Source: Casuarius casuarius
Taxonomy: Eukaryota > Chordata > Aves > Casuariiformes > Casuariidae
DNA: 64,000 nucleotides
Direction of reading: 5' to 3'
Assembly (NCBI GenBank): GCA_003342895.1
Contig: PTFA01000081.1
Span: 3,738,434 to 3,802,433, forward strand
Shown: positions 22,869 to 36,540 of the stretch, piece after piece
Position numbering within the stretch: position 1 is the first letter of the stretch
Layout: each line of letters starts with the position of its first letter
The notes under the pieces: generated by a model
The model's database searches: none
The model's input: the letters and a program-made list of their open reading frames with translations, nothing else
Told to the model about the DNA's origin: nothing
Translations under genes and position numbers: made by a program

Positions 22869-24837
22869 GTATGTGAAAACACAGAAAATAAAGGAAGCGT
22901 GTTGCAGGCAGCACTTCAAGTTTTGAAAGTTTTGAGTCTTCCAGTCACTGGACTGTGACCCCCCTTTGTTCTGTACATGCTATATCCTTGTGCATTAAAG
23001 GCACCTTTAGGCTATGGTTGATGTAGCCTAACAAACAATGTCTGTTTTTCTGGTAAGGAGCTGAAGATTAGAGGGGTTGCATGATGTCCCAAGTTACAAA
23101 AGAAGCTTGTGATATAACTGGGACTAGAACCAAAGTCCTCCCTTTGCACTGTTAGCTCAGGGGAAGGACTTACCACTGCGTCCAACATTATTGTCTAAGG
23201 GTTTCGTTTCACTGGTGTGTGTTCTAGCACCAAGACAGATCTTTGGGAATCAAGGTTGCTCAGAAGCTGGTAATGCATGTATGTGAAGATGTGCACTGTA
23301 TTGCTCTGGAGTCACAAAGGTGGATCTGTTGTAGATAAGTTGTAATCTGGTTTTTGGATGGTGCCTAATGTAACATCTCCTGGTTGTGGTCCTCATGAAG
23401 ATGCCTGACCGGTGTTATAAGACCAAAATAAATTACATGTGTTTGTGGGTAGTATCAAGCATAAATATAGGCTGAAATAAACCTTACTGTGAGGGAAAAT
23501 CTGTCTTTTTGTACCCTCTGGTCCAAGGACCTGCCTGTACATGCTGGTGGTGAAAGTAAATTAGTGACCTTGGTCGGCAGTGTACATGTAGGCCATTTCG
23601 TCCTTCTTAATAAAGCCACAGTCTGCTCCATGTTCTGAGGTTGGTTCTTTAAATATTCATGAGATGCCTGGTAATTTGCAGATGGACAGTTCACCCATTC
23701 TCTTGTTATTGATCAGCCTTTTCAAACATTAATGAGCTTGGCTCTGCAGAAAGTGCCCTGAGATGAAGGAGACAAGAGGTGAGGGGGAGGGAAGGAAAAG
23801 AGGGGAGTGAAAGGAGTGATAAGGAAGCTTGATATTAAAGCAGAGCCAGTCTTTTATTCTGCTTATTTCATTTTTCTCTTTCTGAATTGCTTTGTTCTTG
23901 CTCTGGGCCTCTTTAAATATAGCCTCTTGCATTTAAGCAGTAAAGTATGGTCTCTGGAACTATAGCTTTAAAGAGCCAGTAAGAGACTGGCATCGTGGCA
24001 AGTCTAGTGAAAGTCTTTCATTATAGTGCTAATTAAAATAATGATAATTTTATTGTTGCTGAGAAGTGGCAATTTATCACTGCATTACTTCTTGGGTGTC
24101 TTGCAACCCCATTTGGCCCTTAATCCATGTGAGTGTTGTGTTTTTTCTTGCAGTGCTGCTGGAAGCCACAAAGTTCAGAGCTTTCGGAATAGGGATTTTT
24201 TTTTGGAATATTTTCTAAAAAGCGTCCTATCCAAACTCTTGATAGCAGAGTTTTTGGAAAGGTGTGTATTGCAGTGATAATGTCGCTGCTACAGGTTTTG
24301 ACAGTTTTACAGAAATTTATTTTCTGGGACCTTTCACCATGGCAAGACAAAAAAAACCTGTGGAACGATTTTGCCAAAGCAGTTCAAGAAGATCAGTGCA
24401 TTCATAGTATGTGTGGATTGAATGAAATAACCCAAGGAAACACTTGGCCCTAAACCTGTGTCCATTTCACATCCATCTCAGCTCAGAGCTCTTGGAAAAG
24501 AGATAAAATAAGCATTGCTAGTTTTCTGCTACCTTTATTGTCTGATATTCTTGTGCTTCCTGCTTTCATCCAGGGCTGTGGCTAATAAGGCAGAAAAGCT
24601 ATTAACTTTTTGTGGAGCTTTGAATCCAGTTTTGAATACCAAAGAGTTTTTAGTAATTTGGTTTGATTTTTGATTAACATTCAGACTGAGTTTTTTAAGT
24701 ATACTGAATCTCAGAAATTTTGGAGTTTGAGTTTGCAGTTTTAACTTATACCCCATTCTCTCTTCTCAGTAGTTCACATGGTATGTGCATATATATGGAT
24801 ATATTTATATTCAAGCGTGTTTTGAATGTGTTCACAG
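22869..24837 (+). other. FGGY: FGGY intron 2
   Basis: This phase-0 intron is 1,969 bases and is bounded by GTATGT and TTCACAG. It contains a clear MIR-type SINE remnant at 23,045-23,190. The remainder is unremarkable AT-rich DNA with no supported gene. Confidence 0.9.
23045..23190 (-). repeat. MIR SINE fragment
   Basis: On the plus strand the blocks run in the order of a reversed MIR: GAGGGGTTGCATGATGTCCCAAG (for 'gaggttaagtgacttgcccaag'), then GGGACTAGAACCAAAGTC (for 'gggattcgaacccaggtc'), then a GCACTGTTAGC...TTACCACTGCG stretch (for 'gctcttaaccactatgc'). The full-length order makes this a confident though diverged copy. Confidence 0.75.
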
Positions 24838-24949
24838 AAAGTTGTCTGTGGAGTAGATGCCAGACGGATTCGAGGGCTTGGTTTCGATGCTACGTGTTCT
24901 CTTGTTGTTGTGGATAAGCAGTTCCAACCCTTGGCAGTCAACTGTGAAG
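24838..24949 (+). CDS. FGGY: FGGY coding exon 2 (residues 68-104), TCSLV motif
   Basis: The exon is 112 bases between TTCACAG and GAAG|GTAGGA. It starts in phase 0 and leaves one base (phase 1). It encodes 37 residues beginning Lys-Val-Val-Cys-Gly. It contains the conserved GLGFDATCSLVVVD strand; Thr86-Cys87-Ser88-Leu89-Val90 (24,892-24,906) is the TCSLV signature reported for FGGY-family members that phosphorylate D-ribulose. Its presence supports D-ribulose, rather than L-ribulose, xylulose or glycerol, as substrate. Position 71 (Cys) and the DARR stretch at 74-77 vary between species as I remember them. The reading frame joins both neighbours without a break. Confidence 0.96.
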
Positions 24950-26812
24950 GTAGGACTTCAGCACAAAAATTGACATTACTGAACATGTTTTGCCACTGAC
25001 ATGAGTGAACTTAAAATTTCACCACAAATGCCAAGTTATGGGGTTGAATCTTGAAGGTATGGGTGACAGAAACTCTTTTCTTAGGAACAGATGTTTTTTC
25101 TAGGTTTTTACCATTTTAATTTTACTGCAAAACAAATTTTAAGATGAAAATCATTTACTGTTTGGCTAAATATTTGACATCCTAAGATCAAACTCATTTA
25201 TCTTCCCTCAAGAGACTGCTAGTTAAAGAAATCTATGCTCATTTTTCTTTTCTACATGTTTTCTCCTCCTTCAGACTTTACTAATCACTGCTTTTATTGT
25301 GTGTGTAAATGCCCATCCATACTGGCTAAAGGAATGTTAAAAATGTAGTGTTAGTGTAGTTTAACTGCTTATTCTGTCGTGGAGTTGCAGGCAAGAAGTT
25401 CAGCTTATGTATCTTATTACACTGGTGTACTGTCTTTGTCTGGGACAGAGCTAAACTTTAGAAAAAGACCACAGACCGTTTTTGCAGATTTCAAGCTTTA
25501 ATTATTTTTTGTGTAAATAATTTAGAAGACTCAAGAAAAATTTGAGTAATGCATCTTTATTTTTCAGAGAATCCCACCTAAGATTAGGTTTGTACTAAAT
25601 CAGTAGTTATATAGCCACAGTCACAATTCTGTTGATGTTTCCTTTCTATTCTCAGATGCATTTGTCATCTCCTCCTATCAGTCTCAAAAAAAAAAAAACA
25701 ACCCTTTGCCCCAAAATGTCCTTCGCTAAATTTAGACAAGATAAGTATATTTATTTTTCAGTTTGAGATTCTCTGACAATCTGTTCAATGTCTTGCAATG
25801 TCTGGGGCTATTTTGGTCGATTGAGTCAAATTCAGTTCTCATTTCTTATTCTCTGATATCCCAAAGAGTGGAAATGAGTGCAAAGAAAAAAAATTACACA
25901 ATGTTGTTGTTAAATGTTAAATAAAAAGCCAGGAACACAGTGAATCCTGTAACACTGATATGGGCATGTATTGGTCTGGTTTCAGGCAGTCACACAGTTC
26001 TAGGTTGTATTTGAATCCATGTTAGTAATATTTGTGTGCCTCGTAGTTGTGGCTTGTCTTAGTGTGTTCCTTCGTGATTAAGTATGCATGTGTGGCTGTG
26101 CCGTGAAGTTGAGTGTGCAGTGTGCTCAGCAAGAGAGGAGTCTGAAGTGCCGCCTGGATTACTGTTCCACCTGCCTGGAAGGACTTCTGTAGGTTAACTT
26201 AGATAAAATATTCTTTACTTCTTGTTCTGATGTGTTATGCACACTCGCCAAATACTGTTGTCTTCCAGCTCCAAAATGAAAGTATTTCAGCAAATTATCC
26301 TATGAAATTGTATTTCTAAAAGCATTTAGGGTGGTTCTTCCCATAACAATGAAAGAGGATAGAGAATCCCTGTAGCTATCTAGTTAGCTGATTGGCTGAG
26401 TTTGTTTCAGTTTATAACTTAACTGCTTGCATTTTGTTATGTTTTTAATTCTCATAATCACCAAAGTGCTCACAGAGGATTCTTACATATTTTAAAATAA
26501 ATATGTTTACTTGGTCAAAAACCTTGGCTTTGAATGAAATAGCTGTACAAGAGCATGGCTTTTCAAAGTTCTTGGGTGCTCATAAGCCTGGCTGTTTTCA
26601 GTCAGGATGCTCAGTGCCCAGCATCTCTTAAAACTGGCTCTGAGGGGCCAGAATGTTATCTTTGTGTATCTACTATGGATTAGCAAAGCAAATTGTATTT
26701 GTTTTTAATGCAGAAGTGGAAGGGTGAAGCTGCTTAGAGCCTAGTAACTTGCAGTGCTAAGATGGAGTTAAACCAGAACTAAAATAACCTCCTTTTTTTT
26801 CTTTTTGTCAAG
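24950..26812 (+). other. FGGY: FGGY intron 3
   Basis: This phase-1 intron is 1,863 bases, bounded by GTAGGA and a T-rich TTGTCAAG acceptor. It holds an A-run at 25,686-25,698. I see no repeat family, RNA gene or coding sequence in it. Confidence 0.9.
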
Positions 26813-26964
26813 GACAAAACCATAGGAATGTTATTATGTGGATGGACCATCGTGCAGTCAGTCAAGTAGACCGAATCAATCAAACACAACACAGAGTTTT
26901 GAGCTATGTTGGGGGAACAATGTCTGTGGAAATGCAGCCACCTAAATTGCTCTGGATCAAGGAA
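26813..26964 (+). CDS. FGGY: FGGY coding exon 3 (residues 105-155), sugar-site WMDHRA motif
   Basis: The exon is 152 bases. The last base of the previous exon and its first two bases form Gly105. It ends in phase 0 at Lys-Glu before GTGAGT. It carries [12 protein letters not shown] at 108-119. The W-M/L-D-H-R-A box is conserved in the ribulokinase branch of FGGY kinases and its Asp and His/Arg lie near the bound sugar and catalytic centre in related structures. The block [20 protein letters not shown] (136-155) is the next conserved loop-helix, which helps shape the substrate pocket. Length matches the human exon as I remember it. The acceptor is CAAG rather than CAG but has a good pyrimidine tract. 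Confidence 0.96.
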
Positions 26965-28399
26965 GTGAGTACATCTAAGATTGTGATGCACTTTTACTAA
27001 AGGTTAATAGTCTTTATTTGTTAATTTCTATGAATGAGATTTCTGAAATAAGTCTTCAGCATTAACCTGAATTGTTCCTGTGCTATTAAAAGGAGTCTTA
27101 GCATTGATCCCAAGGGGGTGCAAAGTAAGGCCAAACTTAAGTCACAATGAAAGTATTTTGAGATTCTCTTTTTCCTATAGATTCTTTACAAATATCTCTG
27201 TTTACTGAAATTTAGGATTTCTTGGCCAAAATATTTCATATGCCTTTCTTGCACAATTTTAAGATTAGATATACATACAAAGTTAGATGCAGTTGATGAA
27301 TGAGGCCTGGAAGTATACTAGGCATATACTAGGCATACTTCATGCTCCAAATACTGTAGCTGGACATGCTTACAGGGGCGTAGGTGCTACTTCTGGGAGG
27401 GGTTGATAGCTGTGCGCAGACAGCACTCTCTCAAAGTTGGATATCCTTGCCAGAAGTACTGCTTTTGAGGCCTTGCATCCAGTAGTGACAGAATGTGAGA
27501 TGTCTTTGGCTGCTGGTAGAGAAGTTGTTCAGTTAGAGCTTCATCAGTCTTCCCAAAAAGGGCCTAAATTGTTCAGTCCCCTCTGTAGGAAGTAGGCCAT
27601 CTGTAGAAGGAGGGTACTCTGTTCATAATGTGGAACTCTACCTCTGTCTCGTGTTTAAATTGTATGTGTTCTGGGCTGACATACGGCTATTTAATAAAAC
27701 TGTCAGATGAAAGGAAAAATGCTTGCTGCTTGAGTTTTTCATAACCTCCTCCAATCTGGCTTTTACGTTTGGTCTTGATGATGCTTTCTGTCATTTTAAC
27801 AAAGCTGAAATATAAATTACTTTCTGCCAGTTTCAAGCAGCCAAAATCTTTTGTCCTTACAGACATGAAACATCATATAGTAACAAGGTGTGTATTAGAG
27901 AAAGTAAAAGGAGCTTAACTGGTAGAGGCAGGTACTGACAGATTAAGTTGTTTGTAGATGCTGCACTGAATTATAAATATCATCTACCGAGTCATCCTTC
28001 TTGAGCTATGAGTATTATTTTATAAATAATAAAAAGTCAAGCTGTAAAAAAGCTGTTGTGTTTAAAATATTTGTATATTGAAAAATCTGAAATATCAGTA
28101 CCTTACTGATCAGGCAAGTGCCTTATTTATGAAGGCCAGATTGTTGAGCCTCCTAATGTGGCCACCACAGACGCACGTTTTTGTTATGGCCCCAAAGCCC
28201 TCTCACGTTAGGGAGAGCAAGTATCATAGGGCTCCTGTTCCCTCCATGAGCATGTGGGTAGGAAATAGAATTCTCCTTACCCAACATGCCAGCCAGTAGC
28301 ACAGCTTCCCTGGTAAAAGGACGTTACAGAATAAGGCTTGTTCATGTGTTGTCTTTCAGCTCCTGATGTGCTAGCTAAAGAGATTATCATCCTTAACAG

Positions 28400-28404
<5 letters not shown>

Positions 28405-28435
<31 letters not shown>
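28405..28435. repeat. Poly-T run of 31
   Basis: Thirty-one T in a row end in CAG. It could be the tail of a minus-strand retroposon, but no body is recognisable on its left (28,380-28,404) or right, so it is listed as a simple repeat. Its exact length is prone to sequencing error. Confidence 0.9.
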
Positions 28436-29009
28436 CAGCATCTGTGTGCTGAGCTGTTCATGTGACAGTCCCTGCTTTGATCAAAATGAGTGGACTAGCA
28501 GAGCTCTACTGTTAAACTGCTTAAGCTAACCCTGTTTGGCTTAGGCCCTGTAAGGGACAGCTATGGTAGCAGGTCAGCTAGTTCATGGGAAGGAACAGTC
28601 ACATTTATTATGGAGTTGGTGGTAAACATAAGAATTGGGCATGTTGTGGTAAACTTTTTAGCTTGGGAGAAGTATGTAACAAATCTTGACTTACTAGTTC
28701 CCCTACACTTATTGAAAAATAGGAGGGTGCAAGGAACTGTATGAACAGCGATGGTTTCTTCTGAGTGCCAGTCACAGTAATGCACCTCTATATTACCTGA
28801 ATTTTAGGGCTAGGAGCAAAGGTTCATTTCAGTCTCTCACAGTTGAAATTCATGTTCATGTAATGCAAGAGAAAAACTCTTCTACTCTGTGTTTACCTTT
28901 GTTCTGGCTTTTTGTCAAGAGGACAAATTTTACAATAACTTTGAAAGTCAGATTCTCCGAATGAGTGTTATAACACTAGCTTGCACATATGTTGCTACTT
29001 AGTGGAAGG

Positions 29010-29145
29010 TCTTCAACTGCTTTGCAAATAGTAAATTAATTAAGTCTCTTCAGATTCTTTAGTATTAATATTTTATAGATGAGTAAGCTATGACACAGAG
29101 ATATTTAAAGGCATGGTCAGAAAAATATCTACAAAACAGTACATA
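29010..29145 (-). repeat. MIR/L2-type fragment
   Basis: The segment reads CTGCTTTGCAAATAGTAAATTAATTAAGTCTC, then TTTTATAGATGAGTAAGCTATGACACAGAGATATTTAAAGGCATGGTCA. That is the familiar 'ttttacagatgaggaaactgaggcacagagaggttaagtgacttgctca' block in reverse orientation with its usual upstream flank. Divergence is high, consistent with an amniote-age insertion. Confidence 0.65.
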
Positions 29146-30136
29146 GTGTTTCCCTTGTGTCTTTGAGTTGTATCATCTCTCTTTTCTGTTTTTAGTATAT
29201 GTCCCTCTTGCTAATGCTGCACAGTTCCTGGAGGTGTGGCTGGGTTAGATTTTCATCTAGCTCAAACACGATGAGAAAAAATATTCTATTCAGATTGCCG
29301 AACTATTTCTTAAACTAGTGCTAATGCACAAACTGGCAAAAAGAAAGCTTGGTTTTCACATTCCTGGGGAGATTCACAAAATTAGGAGGTAGAAGGAAGC
29401 ATTTTATTTTTATTTTATCTTTTTTAACTGACAATATTTGAAGGCCTTGCGCAGTTGAAATTGGAACTACCATTGTGCCTCTATTTAATTTTGATCACTG
29501 CTATTCAAAAAATAACTGCACTCTACATGATTTGTGCAGGCCACACACTGAGTCAGTTGGCTAGGTGGGAACTTCATGGGCACAAAATTAGACTCTTTTT
29601 AAAAATACGGCCCTCAGTGTTGCTGAGAAGACGGCCAAAATGGGATCGTTTTGGGCGTTGTATGTTAGGAGTGAGTTGGTTGGCAGAGCTGCCTGGGGAA
29701 GTTTACAGAGTGTCTGCCCACACTGTGTGCCTGGCTGTGATCATGGCCCTTAGTTTCCAGGCTTCCTGACTACTAAATGTCACCAAATATTATACCAACA
29801 AGATTTCTTTAAAGTGTCTTACAGATCTGAGTAGTTTGTCTTATTTAAATCCTCACCTCTGCTTATGTTTCCTCTATCATATGTGAAGTAGCTTTTCCTG
29901 CCAAGCTACTGCTTGTCCAATGGGCAGTGCCTTCTTAGGAGCTGCTTTAAAATAAGATCCCTTTAAAATCTTCCCAAAACTCTGTTGCTATATTGTATAG
30001 TGCTATCCCAGAATTTTCTACCAGTCCCTGCAAATACCTATGATCAGTTTGTTTTTTTCTAAAAACACTCCCTGTTCTTTCCAGAACTCTTTCCAGCCAT
30101 CTGAAAGCAAGTGGTGCAGTCTGCTGTTTGGTGGAG

Positions 30137-30700
30137 GAACCATATTGGGTCAGACCAAAAATCCATTTGGACCAGTATTTGTGTGGTTAATAATATATTT
30201 TTGTTCTGTAAATTCGTCTAATCTTTTCTGAATGCACATGCACTTTTTGCACCGACAGTGCTCTGTAGTACTGAGTTCCACTGTTTAACTGTACTTTGTG
30301 TGGGTAGGTATCTCTGTTCTGAAACAAGCTCCTAAGATTTCATATGCCTTAGCGTTCTTGGAAGTTTCGAGACAGTGAACTATCATTCCCTAGTCAGCTC
30401 CTCCATTCCATGCAGGATTTTATAGACCCCTTTTGGATCTTCCCCTCTCCCGTCCTTTCTTTTCCAGCTTGAAGCATCATCCTAACCTATTTTGTTTTGA
30501 CTTATGAGATTCCTCCATTCCCCTGGTCATTCTTGTCTCCTTTCTCTGTACTGTTTTTACTTCCACAATACCCTTTTAGAGAAGGCAGTGAGAACTGCAA
30601 ACTGAGATGCCAGCGGACCATACACCAAAGCGATCTTTTTTCTTTCCTCCCTAACACTGTCAAATATTAGGCAACTCTGGCTAGGGCTGAGGGCACCAAG
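30137..30700 (-). mobile_element. Ancient CR1-type LINE, 3' end fragment
   Basis: Read on the plus strand, the segment begins with ATATTGGGTCAGACCAAAAATCC, continues through a GTACTGAGTTCCACTGTTTAACTGTACTTTG block and a TGCAGGATTTTATAGACC block, and then CTCTGTACTGTTTTTACTTCC. These are, in order, the reverse complement of the 3' untranslated region and the C-terminal end of ORF2 of reptile/bird CR1 elements. The element thus points to the minus strand. It is 5'-truncated, has no open reverse transcriptase frame, and is diverged, so it has long been dead. The subfamily cannot be named without a library search. Confidence 0.75.
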
Positions 30701-33700
30701 GCGTAGAAAAGACATGAAGTTACACCATTGGTTCCAGCAGTCAGTCACTGAGTGATTTACCCAGCTGATACAAGTGCTGGAGCAACTCCTTATTTAATGA
30801 CTAGGGGATTGTTCAGACGTCTTGACTTTGCATAACTAGTGCATCATCGCACATCTAACAGGAAGAAGAGAGCCTAAATAAATACATGTGAACTTTTATT
30901 TCTTCCATACTTTCTAAATCCAGTGTCTCATGGGGCCGTTGTGAGCATATGCTGGATTCCTCTGCTTTCATGCTGTTCTCAAGAAGTGTGTTAATGCAAA
31001 TGTGTGTTTACATTTCAGCTTTAGAAGGGAGCTTTTTTCTACATGGAAAGGTTTAAAAATTACCTGACAGTATCCTAAGAACTTAATGCAAAGAATGCGT
31101 TGGGCACATTCTTCTATGACTAGCCATAATCAAAACTGAACTTGGGAACTTCCCAAGACAATTAGCTTATCTTTAATAACAAAAGATTTTCACTGAGTCT
31201 AGTGAAAGGAATGTTTACAAAATCTAAATCGAGGTGTACTTAGGGCTTTTGTCTCTCTGTGTAGGCATCACATTTCTGGAAGACTTTTGGTCAGAAAGCT
31301 TGACATGGCTACAACATGTACTGTTCAAAACCCAAACTGCATTTTGTATAGTCATGCTGCAGGTCAGCAGGTACATCATAGCATTAAAGACTGTTGACTT
31401 TTGCCTTCAACTCCCTGGAACTTTTTTGTATTCCCTAGGAATTAAACATACATTCCTGCTATTTTTGCTCTGTACATGGTACTGTACATGTTCTGTATCT
31501 GCTTGCATTCATGTAGGTTTTGCAGATACAATGCAGTTGGGAAAATAACTGCTTTATATCTAAAATTATGATAAAATAATCAACCACCGTCAGAAAGCTG
31601 AGTTAACCTGATGTAGAAACGGTAACTGATAATCTTCTGATCATAAACAGGAAGCACTGGAGTAGATTTGCCTACCTGACAGGTATTCAATATGGTCCAC
31701 TGACTTTTCAATGTTCCATGTGGGGATTTGTCATATGAAATTGCAGTTTTACTGATACAAGATAAGTTGCATGAATGCGACTGTCAACTAAATTGGTTTG
31801 TTAAAGGAGTCGTTTAGGATACTGGTTATTTAGAAGACTAACTAGGTACACTTTTGGAAGTAAGGCGGTTAAAGTATTGATGCTATATCACCTGTTCGTA
31901 TATCGATAGGCTAATTGTGTGTACGTTGTCATCAAAGCCTTTCTCCCGCTTTCCACTATGTTAACCTGACTGTGGAAGGCCACATTAGGAGATCCTGTCT
32001 TCAAGCTTCAGAGGAATCTGGGCAAAATTTTGTCTTCTCACTATTTGCCCTGGACCCTCTTAGCTGTAGTATTTAAAAACTTCGCATCTCTGAGGAAGGG
32101 TCCGACAAAGGTCACTTTAGCAGTATTGCTAACTTTAAAATGATAAGGCATTCCTTCAAGGAAAGGAATTGAAGTTCTACTACTTGAATTTTTTTTATCT
32201 GAACAATTAAAAGGTAATACTAAGGAATATGGCTTAGTAAATTTATTCTGAATTGGTTGGAGGTAATGGAGGGAGGAGGAATGGGGGAGGGCTAAGATGA
32301 CCTAACTGTACTTTTCCATTTCCGTCATCTTTCATTATTGGAATTGAAGATGACCTCACTCACCATGAGGAATGAGCTGACTTCATTGTGCAAGAGGTAG
32401 ATGCTGGTTCTTACCTCTTGCTGCTTTCCTGTTATACTTGAGACTTGGATTTCTTTGCAGAGGGCTGTTGCAGTCTTTCCTGCAAATCATAAGTTACTCT
32501 CATCTGCTCCTTTTTGACTGTCTTTTCCATGCAATGTTTTATTTTGTCTGTCTTTCTTCATCTTCTTACATTTCCATACTAGACACTTAAATAGAAACTA
32601 GAGACTTCAGAACTTATTTGTTCTTTCCACTCTTTCTATTCTGTTTAGTTTCAAATTAAGAATCTGAACTATGAATGTCCTGATAGGTCTTCTGAGATCT
32701 TTTATTTAAATTGTATTGACTTAAATTCAGTTTAGCTTGGTGGCGGCTGACTCATTTTACCCTCTGGTGCCTACTGATGAGTCTGCTTGAGATTAATTGG
32801 GTAGTCTTGGTGTTTGTGGTTGCAGATAGGTGTTTGTAAGACACAGGCATCACTGCAAGTGAAATTTGCTTTTAGGGGACAGCCATTTGCATTAAGTGGT
32901 CAATTGAACTGTTTAGCATATGGGGTGGTCTTGTTAAAATGTGCACATTTGTAGTCCACTTATGAAGAACCTTCTATTTCTGTGCCTGTGTTGACCATGC
33001 ATGGTAATAAACAGTCTCCAGTGTTAAATCTGTAATCTAAAACAAAACGTGCATATAATTTTTTCTGTGAATACTATCACATTTGACTTTGAAATATGGT
33101 CATTAAGAACATCAGCTGAAGATGAAATGGGAACAAAGAATCATTATCTTTTCACAAATATTTAGAAATTAGCGGAAAGATAATTCTAATAAGGTCTTCC
33201 TAAAGTCAGTAACATAATTTTAAATGTAAACTTCAGTGAAAAGAAGGTGGTCCTGAGTTACATCTCCAGTCTTTCAAAACAATCAGATTAATTCCCCTCT
33301 CTATTATTTCCTCAGATTTCTTCATTGTTTAGAATTATATGGCAAAATATTATTGCAGTAGTTCTTCACTTTTGTAGTTGCAAGTACTTTTCTTTTTTAA
33401 GGCTTTGCTATGCAGGTTGTGTTATGCTGACTTTGGCTAGAGAAATTGCATGCTCACTGACTGGATGAGTGTATAAATGTGTGTAGATGTATGCTTATGG
33501 CCTATGAAAATGTGGGTACGTTCTCTTGAACTGGGAAGTTATTTTGCTGCAAATGTTTGTCAGTGCAGTTTGACTGTATGGATGTCTGTGTCTATGGTGC
33601 GGGAAATGAACACTGCAAAAGGGAGAGCATAGCTTAAACAAAGTAATGTAGAAGCGGGGCTGAATGTTTGTCCAGCTCTAGAATTAGCTTGCTATGCTTT

Positions 33701-36540
33701 TTTTTCCCCCCAGAGGTATCAGAAGAAAGAATCATGTTTACTGATTTCTGGCTGGAAGTTTTATTGTGACCTGTGCCAAAACAAAAGAATAATTGTTATG
33801 CTTTCCTCATAGTAATGACATTACAAATCAGCTATTTGTAAAATATAGTATTCCCATTAAATCAGAGGCACTGTAGCATTTTCTAAGTGGGTGGGGATTG
33901 CTGGACTAGGAATAGGTATTTCTTGGGTAAATGTCTCCAAATGAGATGCAGTCTTTCTAAACTGTGCTTTTACACCTCATTTTTTAAGATGGAGAATAAG
34001 GGCAAAGAAGAGCTTCCCTTTAGCAAAAAATCACTTCATAGAGGGAATGGCAAGCACATGGTCCCTTTGCGATTAATAACTGAAGATTGATAGTGCTTGT
34101 ATAATTTTCTTTATACTTTTTCTGGCACATTGCCCAATGATCTCTCTGTATGTTACCGTTCACATCTTCAGTTACAGCTGCCTTTTTTAAGCATCGCTGT
34201 TCTTCCTTCTGCCCACCTTTGGCTTGCAACTACCAGCCAGTGGGATCATTTGCAGAAATGATTAAGGCAGCTCTTTCCCTGGCCGTGGGGGGGGAGGAAA
34301 TAGCTGATGTATTGGTGTTAGCTTGGCAGTGACTTCTTTGTTCATGCGTGTCTTTCACTTGCTGTCTTTGCAGCTTTTTGTTCTGTTGAATGTGGCTGGT
34401 AAGATTTTGCCATTAAAAAAAAAATTTCAACTCCTTGCTAAGTGAGAATGGGTCTGAGCTACTAGGTTCAGAATTGAACTCTGGATTAGGAATGGCTATG
34501 AATTCTTTAACAACTTTTTGTTACCATGTGTAGTGCAGACATGTATTTATAGGTTGTACTTTTGGCTGTTGAGTTCAGCTTTCAATTGCAGTTGCTAATC
34601 GAGTTGAAATAACCTTTAAAAAACAGGATTATCAGCTGGAAGGTTTGAAACACCTCCACTTCTCCACATATGTCCTACTTGCTCTGTCTTCCAGCCATAT
34701 CTCTCAACTCAATTAGTGTGGTGGGGTTTACAAGCGTGTACACAGATTTTCTTGCCTTGTTAGGGCTCCTGCCAGTTCAGCCTGGTCTGTCTGGTCTGTC
34801 CCTCTACCATGAACATAGCCCTGTCTGACCTGGACTCTGACTCTTGCCTGACTCGTGGTGCTACCCAGAGGGTACCTCAGGGAAGCCTGAGATTTGAAAA
34901 TACCTGCAGATGTTTGAGACAGTGTCGTGGGAGGTAGAGACAGTATGTTGCAGCAAGGCAAATCTCTTCCCCTTCAGCAGTATCCTCCTCACACAATACT
35001 TCCCAGGCTTCCTCCACTCCCTGCCCCTTCCAAAAGGCACAGCTGCAGCCTCAGGATCAATCTGATAATTTGGTTAGTTAATTTTTAACCAACTATTGTG
35101 TGTGCAACTCATAGCTGCAAAATTTATCAGTCTGTAGCCTTGGCTCTGGCAAGGATAGGATTCAGAGCCTATCCTGGGTACCTCAGCATAGCTCTGGTGC
35201 ATGGTTTGCTCTCTGATCTGGAGGGTAAGAGATCCAAGTTCAAGTTCTTGTTCTGTCTGAATTGGAGTAGGGAGTGGGACATCAGTTTCTTGCATCCCCA
35301 GGAGGATGTGAATCACTAGCCTGCAGTTGTTCTCTTTCTTGCTTTGACAGAATGCATGTTTAATCGCTTTCAGTAATTTAGAGAAAGAGAGACTGATACT
35401 CTATATAGCTGGCTATTGTGGATTGCCTGGGAGATTGAGATTAAAAATTTGCTTTGAACTGGGCTAAGCAAACTGTTCAGTGGATGAGTCTCTGTCTCTG
35501 GTTTTCAGATGACTTGGATTTTGCCCTGATGTGGAATTTGAATGCTCACGCCAACTTTCTTTTTTACACTAAATGGTAATTCTCCTTCCATGTGTCCCTT
35601 CTGGTTTTAATCTAGGTTTCTAACACACCGCTTTGGGATGATTTTTGAATTTGTGGGTTTGGGCTGATAAGTGGCCATGAAATTCAGGCTGATACCCTGT
35701 GCTAAATCAGACATTTTGCTTCCAGCCCATCTTTAGTTAATCACATGGCCAATAGGGATCTGATGTGAAGGCTGTTTGTAATAAGATTTAAGATCACTTG
35801 ATTCATATTTAATCTGTATTAGCAATAATGAAAGTCAGGAGGTCTTTGGTGTGTGTATACACATTTTACTTCTAGTGGAAAAAAAGCCTTTGCACAAACT
35901 TTAAATGTCTGAAGATCGCTTTGTCTTACAAGAAAATAATATACTTACTAAGAGTACAAACAAAAGGCTTCCTATAAACAAGTTAACTCAGATTAGTTTA
36001 ACAAACCAATAGATTATTAGTTGAAAGTGCCTTTCAGCATTCCCAAAGGGAATGTGCCTCTAGGTGTCTCCAAAAAATCCTGCTGGATACTGGAGCTCAC
36101 ATGAAATTCTCTGTGTGTGCGTGTTTGTGTGTATTTTTAATCCAATCTAAAAGTGAACAAATATGCATAACACTACAAAATTGTGCAGTATGAACTTATG
36201 ATAATCTTTCAACTTGCCAAGAAATAAATGGGCAATGGAGGCTTAATTATACATTTATCTTTACACTCAAGTCCTCCGATTTCATGTTGAAGCTTACAAG
36301 CCAGACAGCGAGGAGAACATCTGCTATGGCATTTGTTCAGTGAATATATGGAGGAGGTCAGTCTTTACTGCAATCTGTATCAGTTCTTCCCATCCCCACC
36401 TTCCCTTTACCTTTCTTGTCAAGGAAGATTGAAGGATATTGCACTTTGTAATGCTTAAACACATTGCTTCCAGCATATTCAGGATTGATGCTGATAGGTT
36501 TGTCTGTGAGGATCTCAAAAGTTTGGAGGTGTAATAGTTA

